A DNA stretch of 64,000 bases from TOLSYN sp963849065 (GTDB lineage: Bacteria > Acidobacteriota > Terriglobia > Terriglobales > Acidobacteriaceae), in contig CAWKFM010000005.1 of the NCBI GenBank assembly GCA_963849065.1, positions 1,302,001 to 1,366,000 on the forward strand, given 5' to 3'. Shown here piece by piece: positions 61,660 through 64,000 of this stretch. The translations under genes were made by a program, and so were the position numbers. The notes under the pieces are model-generated. The model did no database searches. It was not told the origin of the DNA and worked only from the letters and a program-made list of their open reading frames with translations. Each line of letters begins with the position of its first letter. Positions within the stretch are counted from its first letter, which is position 1.

Positions 61660-61899
61660 GTGCCTTACATCTACATCGACAAAATCCTCAACGAATTGCG
61701 TACCGAGTTGCTGTCGGCCATGCACGCTGCGGTCGACCGCGAGCTGCGAAACGGCAAGGTGGATGTGAAGCGGCTCTATCGCGCCTTCAATCGTGCCGCT
61801 GCCGGGAAGTGCTCTAATCCCGTGCACATTTCAGAGAAATGCGTAGAGAATTTTGCTGGAGATGTGAAGAAGGTTCGCGTCGATGTGACGGACGATTAG
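61660..61899 (+). CDS. Small hypothetical protein
   Basis: A 79-residue protein starting at GTG (GGAGG four nt upstream): PYIYIDKILNELRTELLSAM, then DVKRLYRAFNRAAAGKC and a short end. Helical, with two cysteines. An ATG at 61642 would add six residues. Family unknown. Confidence 0.6.
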   Translation: MPYIYIDKILNELRTELLSAMHAAVDRELRNGKVDVKRLYRAFNRAAAGKCSNPVHISEKCVENFAGDVKKVRVDVTDD

Positions 61900-62055
61900 C
61901 GGAGCGGGTGCTTGTCCGGACCTATCAACCACCGATTGAGTGACACTCTCAGCCTCCAAAGGCAAAGCAGCAGACGCCAAGGTCAGCCAGCGAGGGACAG
62001 GAGGTTCCTGGCGATACCTCGTTTTGGAGATCGTGGCAGTGATCCCTATCGGATT

Positions 62056-62478
62056 TCAGCGCCCCGCCTTCTTCGACGCTTCCCACACCGGGCGATAATC
62101 GTAGGTCGGATAGAACTCTGTTCGGAACGCGCCCCATGCGCCATGCTCGATCTGGAGATTCACCTCGCGAAGTTTGGCAGGCGGAAAGCGCAGGGTGACC
62201 ACCTGCCCAATCCCCATCATCACGTACCACGACACCACTTCCACTCCCGGTGGCGGAAAACTCTTCTGAAAGCCAGTCTTCTCCAGATGGGCATTGATCT
62301 CGTCCAGCGTCTTTGTCTCGTCGTGCCGCAGGAAGATGGTCATCATCATCAAGTCGGCATTGGACGTAGCGGAGGTCTGCGCGTTCGCCGTGGCCCCCGC
62401 GATTATGGCGGTGGCCAGCGTGGCGGTAGCGTTCCGAAAAAACTCACGGCGTGTAGGCTGATTAGCTTCCTGCGGCAT
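62056..62478 (-). CDS. Tat-exported hypothetical protein
   Basis: A 140-residue protein with a twin-arginine signal (TRREFFRNATATLATAIIAGA) and cleavage near ANA-Q. The mature part (LMMMTIFLRHDETKTLDEIN, then YVMMGIGQVVTLRFPPAKL) looks like a small ferredoxin-like alpha/beta domain as in NIPSNAP/EthD-type proteins. No cofactor motif seen. Confidence 0.7.
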   Translation of the reverse strand: MPQEANQPTRREFFRNATATLATAIIAGATANAQTSATSNADLMMMTIFLRHDETKTLDEINAHLEKTGFQKSFPPPGVEVVSWYVMMGIGQVVTLRFPPAKLREVNLQIEHGAWGAFRTEFYPTYDYRPVWEASKKAGR

Positions 62479-62708
62479 TAAGGGGCATCTCCGTTCTGGA
62501 ATCCTGTCGAAACCGACAGTTCTGGGATGACTCGACGCCGGGCAATGATGCCGGAAGCATTTGAGCCGAACTGGATTCGGTCTGGCTTGCGTCTTCGTCC
62601 TTTATTCGCCTACCATTGAGCCCGTGGAATACTCACCCCCTGCAAGGAAGAAGGACGGGAGGATTCTCGTGCTGGCCGGTGCCAACCTCACTGACAGGTG
62701 GTGAGGGC

Positions 62709-63344
62709 ATGCTCTCTGCGCAGACCCCGTCATTGCCGCCTCAGTCCCGTATTGCCTATCGGAGGCTGGGCAGGTCTGCAAGAGCTGGCTCAATTTATGA
62801 GCTGATTGCTGACCTGCGGTTGCGTCTTCCTGCGCTGTGGCAGCGAGCGTACACGGCTGCGGCCTGCCATATCCCGAACATCATCCACGTCGAGTACGGG
62901 ACGTTCGATTACATCTGTGACTCCTATTCAGAGATGGAGGCTCTGGGCGAGGTTGCATTCGACCAGAGAGTGCGGGACCGCGTCGTCGGAGTTCTTGGAA
63001 TCTCATTGCCGATGCGCGGTCGTCGGCGAGGCTCACTGCCAAAGGGCTGGGTGGAGCATCCTGAAGAGGTCGATGGCGGCGGTCGTGACAAGGGGCATTT
63101 CATCGCCCACGCGATAGGAGGCGGACTCGACATGAACGTCTTCTCGCAAGCGCGTGACCTGAACCGAGGGATATCCGAGCAGGGCAAGCTGTACCGGATG
63201 ATGGAGAGGTACTGCTACGAGAATGCTGGGACATTCTGCTTTTCTCGCCCGGTCTACAACGATGCGACCAGCATTCCCCGGTGGGTGGAGTTCGGCTTGC
63301 TTCGGGACGATGGCAGTCTTTGGGTTGAGGTCTTCGAGAATTGA
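62709..63344 (+). CDS. Putative DNA/RNA non-specific endonuclease
   Basis: A 211-residue protein. The C-terminal half has GGRDKGHFIAHAIGGGLD, then NVFSQARDLNRG and YRMMERYC, closely following the D-R-G-H-x-x-A-H...N-x-x-P-Q...N-R-G pattern of His-Me nucleases used in toxins and secreted DNases. The expected catalytic His is in KGHFIAH and the metal-binding Asn in DLNRG. No signal peptide or obvious immunity gene beside it. GGTGAGG precedes the ATG at 62709. Confidence 0.65.
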   Translation: MLSAQTPSLPPQSRIAYRRLGRSARAGSIYELIADLRLRLPALWQRAYTAAACHIPNIIHVEYGTFDYICDSYSEMEALGEVAFDQRVRDRVVGVLGISLPMRGRRRGSLPKGWVEHPEEVDGGGRDKGHFIAHAIGGGLDMNVFSQARDLNRGISEQGKLYRMMERYCYENAGTFCFSRPVYNDATSIPRWVEFGLLRDDGSLWVEVFEN

Positions 63345-63459
63345 CCGCTATCACGGGCGTTCTTCTGACCGCCGACGTCCGGTCAATTGAATCGGCAATG
63401 CAGACGGAGAACACGGGAGATCGAGCACGGCCACTGCTCCTGAATGCTGGAAGGCGCTG

Positions 63460-63978
63460 TTAGGAATAGCGAGCGTGTGAGAACTCGACGCCGTATTCTG
63501 ACATGCCTGACTCCATGTCCCGCATCCAAAGAATCCGTCCATCCTGAAAGATGTTTTGACCGCCTTCGGTGTAATACGTCGCAATCGAAACCGGAGCTTC
63601 CGGACGGAACTTCTCGAAGGTTCTGAAGCACATCCCATTCCGGCTAATGTTTGGCATGTCCGCCATGACGCCGCTTGAACCTGCTGTGCGAATGCAGGCC
63701 TTCACATCCCTACAAGGAATTCGGTTACAACGGCGTCTTTCAACGAAAGTGGTGCGGCGTTGTACGGGAAATCTGTCGCGACCGGTGACAACGTCTTCCG
63801 ACCGCCCGTAATAGTTCGGCGTACTGAATTCCAACTTTGCACCGCACAGAGGACAATACGGATGAGTTTTGGAATATCCGACCGTATGCGCGCACGCAGC
63901 GCACTGCACTTTTCGCGATGCCGAACTGCTTTCTTCCCACGTGGAAGATGTTTCGAACTCATCGTCTCTTCTGGCCAT
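63460..63978 (-). CDS. Zinc-ribbon PilZ-domain protein
   Basis: A 172-residue protein. Residues about 25-48 carry two CxxC knuckles (CAACAHTVGYSKTHPYCPLC). The C-terminal about 90 residues form a PilZ-like domain: RRRCNRIPC in the RxxxR position and DMPNISRNGMCF in the D/NxSxxG position, with YGVEFSHARYS at the end. It may bind cyclic di-GMP, although RCNRI is a poor match to RxxxR. Confidence 0.75.
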   Translation of the reverse strand: MARRDDEFETSSTWEESSSASRKVQCAACAHTVGYSKTHPYCPLCGAKLEFSTPNYYGRSEDVVTGRDRFPVQRRTTFVERRRCNRIPCRDVKACIRTAGSSGVMADMPNISRNGMCFRTFEKFRPEAPVSIATYYTEGGQNIFQDGRILWMRDMESGMSEYGVEFSHARYS

Positions 63979-64000
63979 AGGTGCACCCTGCGAAGTCGCA

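Noticed and set aside
1..64000. CRISPR array or recognisable restriction, toxin-antitoxin or Cas genes
   Set aside because: No regularly spaced direct repeats were seen and no signature motifs for these systems; the repeats present are long duplications or simple inverted repeats.

Overview
The window reads as a chromosome segment from an acidobacterium (Terriglobia/Koribacter-like). This is judged from the style of the housekeeping genes (pdxS-pdxT, rpsO-pnp, dapF, mpl, lpxD, metH), the LpxD-type outer-membrane lipid pathway, and accessory families common in that phylum (DUF2934, SelO, UPF0182, small CxxC proteins). No 16S gene is present, so the assignment is an inference.

Bases 1-26,300 are dense, GC-rich core genome. 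In order: PLP synthase pdxS/pdxT; rpsO and pnp; a peptidoglycan-recycling run (dapF-like, LD-carboxypeptidase, mpl) that continues into an M61 peptidase and a PlsC-type acyltransferase; a leftward group (conserved hypothetical, lpxD, REC-PAS regulator, lipoprotein); a CCA-adding enzyme with a long Ala/Lys/Pro tail; a leftward ECF sigma/ZAS anti-sigma pair; a GAF-like hypothetical, a TPR lytic transglycosylase, nth, an orphan nuoI, full-length metH and tRNA-Ser(CGA). The DapF-like protein has serine at both positions where epimerases carry their catalytic cysteines.

Bases 26,282-46,424 look like a 20.1-kb genomic island in the 3' end of tRNA-Ser. The last 15 bases of the mature tRNA, CCA and following bases are repeated exactly (22 bp) at 46,403-46,424. 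No integrase remains. Cargo includes a DUF2934-Hsp20 protein, a four-PAS hybrid histidine kinase, three single-domain receiver proteins, a LysW-like carrier protein, HU, an H1-like basic protein, a hemerythrin-like protein, an acetyltransferase and many small proteins with good ribosome binding sites. There are also numerous wrecks: recD2, an SRAP fragment, a frameshifted DUF429 gene and a prepilin stub. A roughly 270-bp regulatory block is duplicated beside two of the receiver genes.

Bases 46,425-64,000 are a mosaic. They hold an AhpD-like protein, SelO, an intact IS whose 9-bp target duplication rebuilt the start codon of an Mth938-type gene, UPF0182, a detached AmrS C-terminal domain, an M16 peptidase, a putative DNA/RNA endonuclease and a PilZ protein. 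Between them lie second copies of island genes: a two-gene cassette (CxxC protein plus omega-like protein), a 102-aa membrane protein and a 56-aa protein that now sits inside a ruined SRAP gene. This cross-boundary duplication of very small genes is the strongest hint of an undescribed mobile or regulatory unit here.
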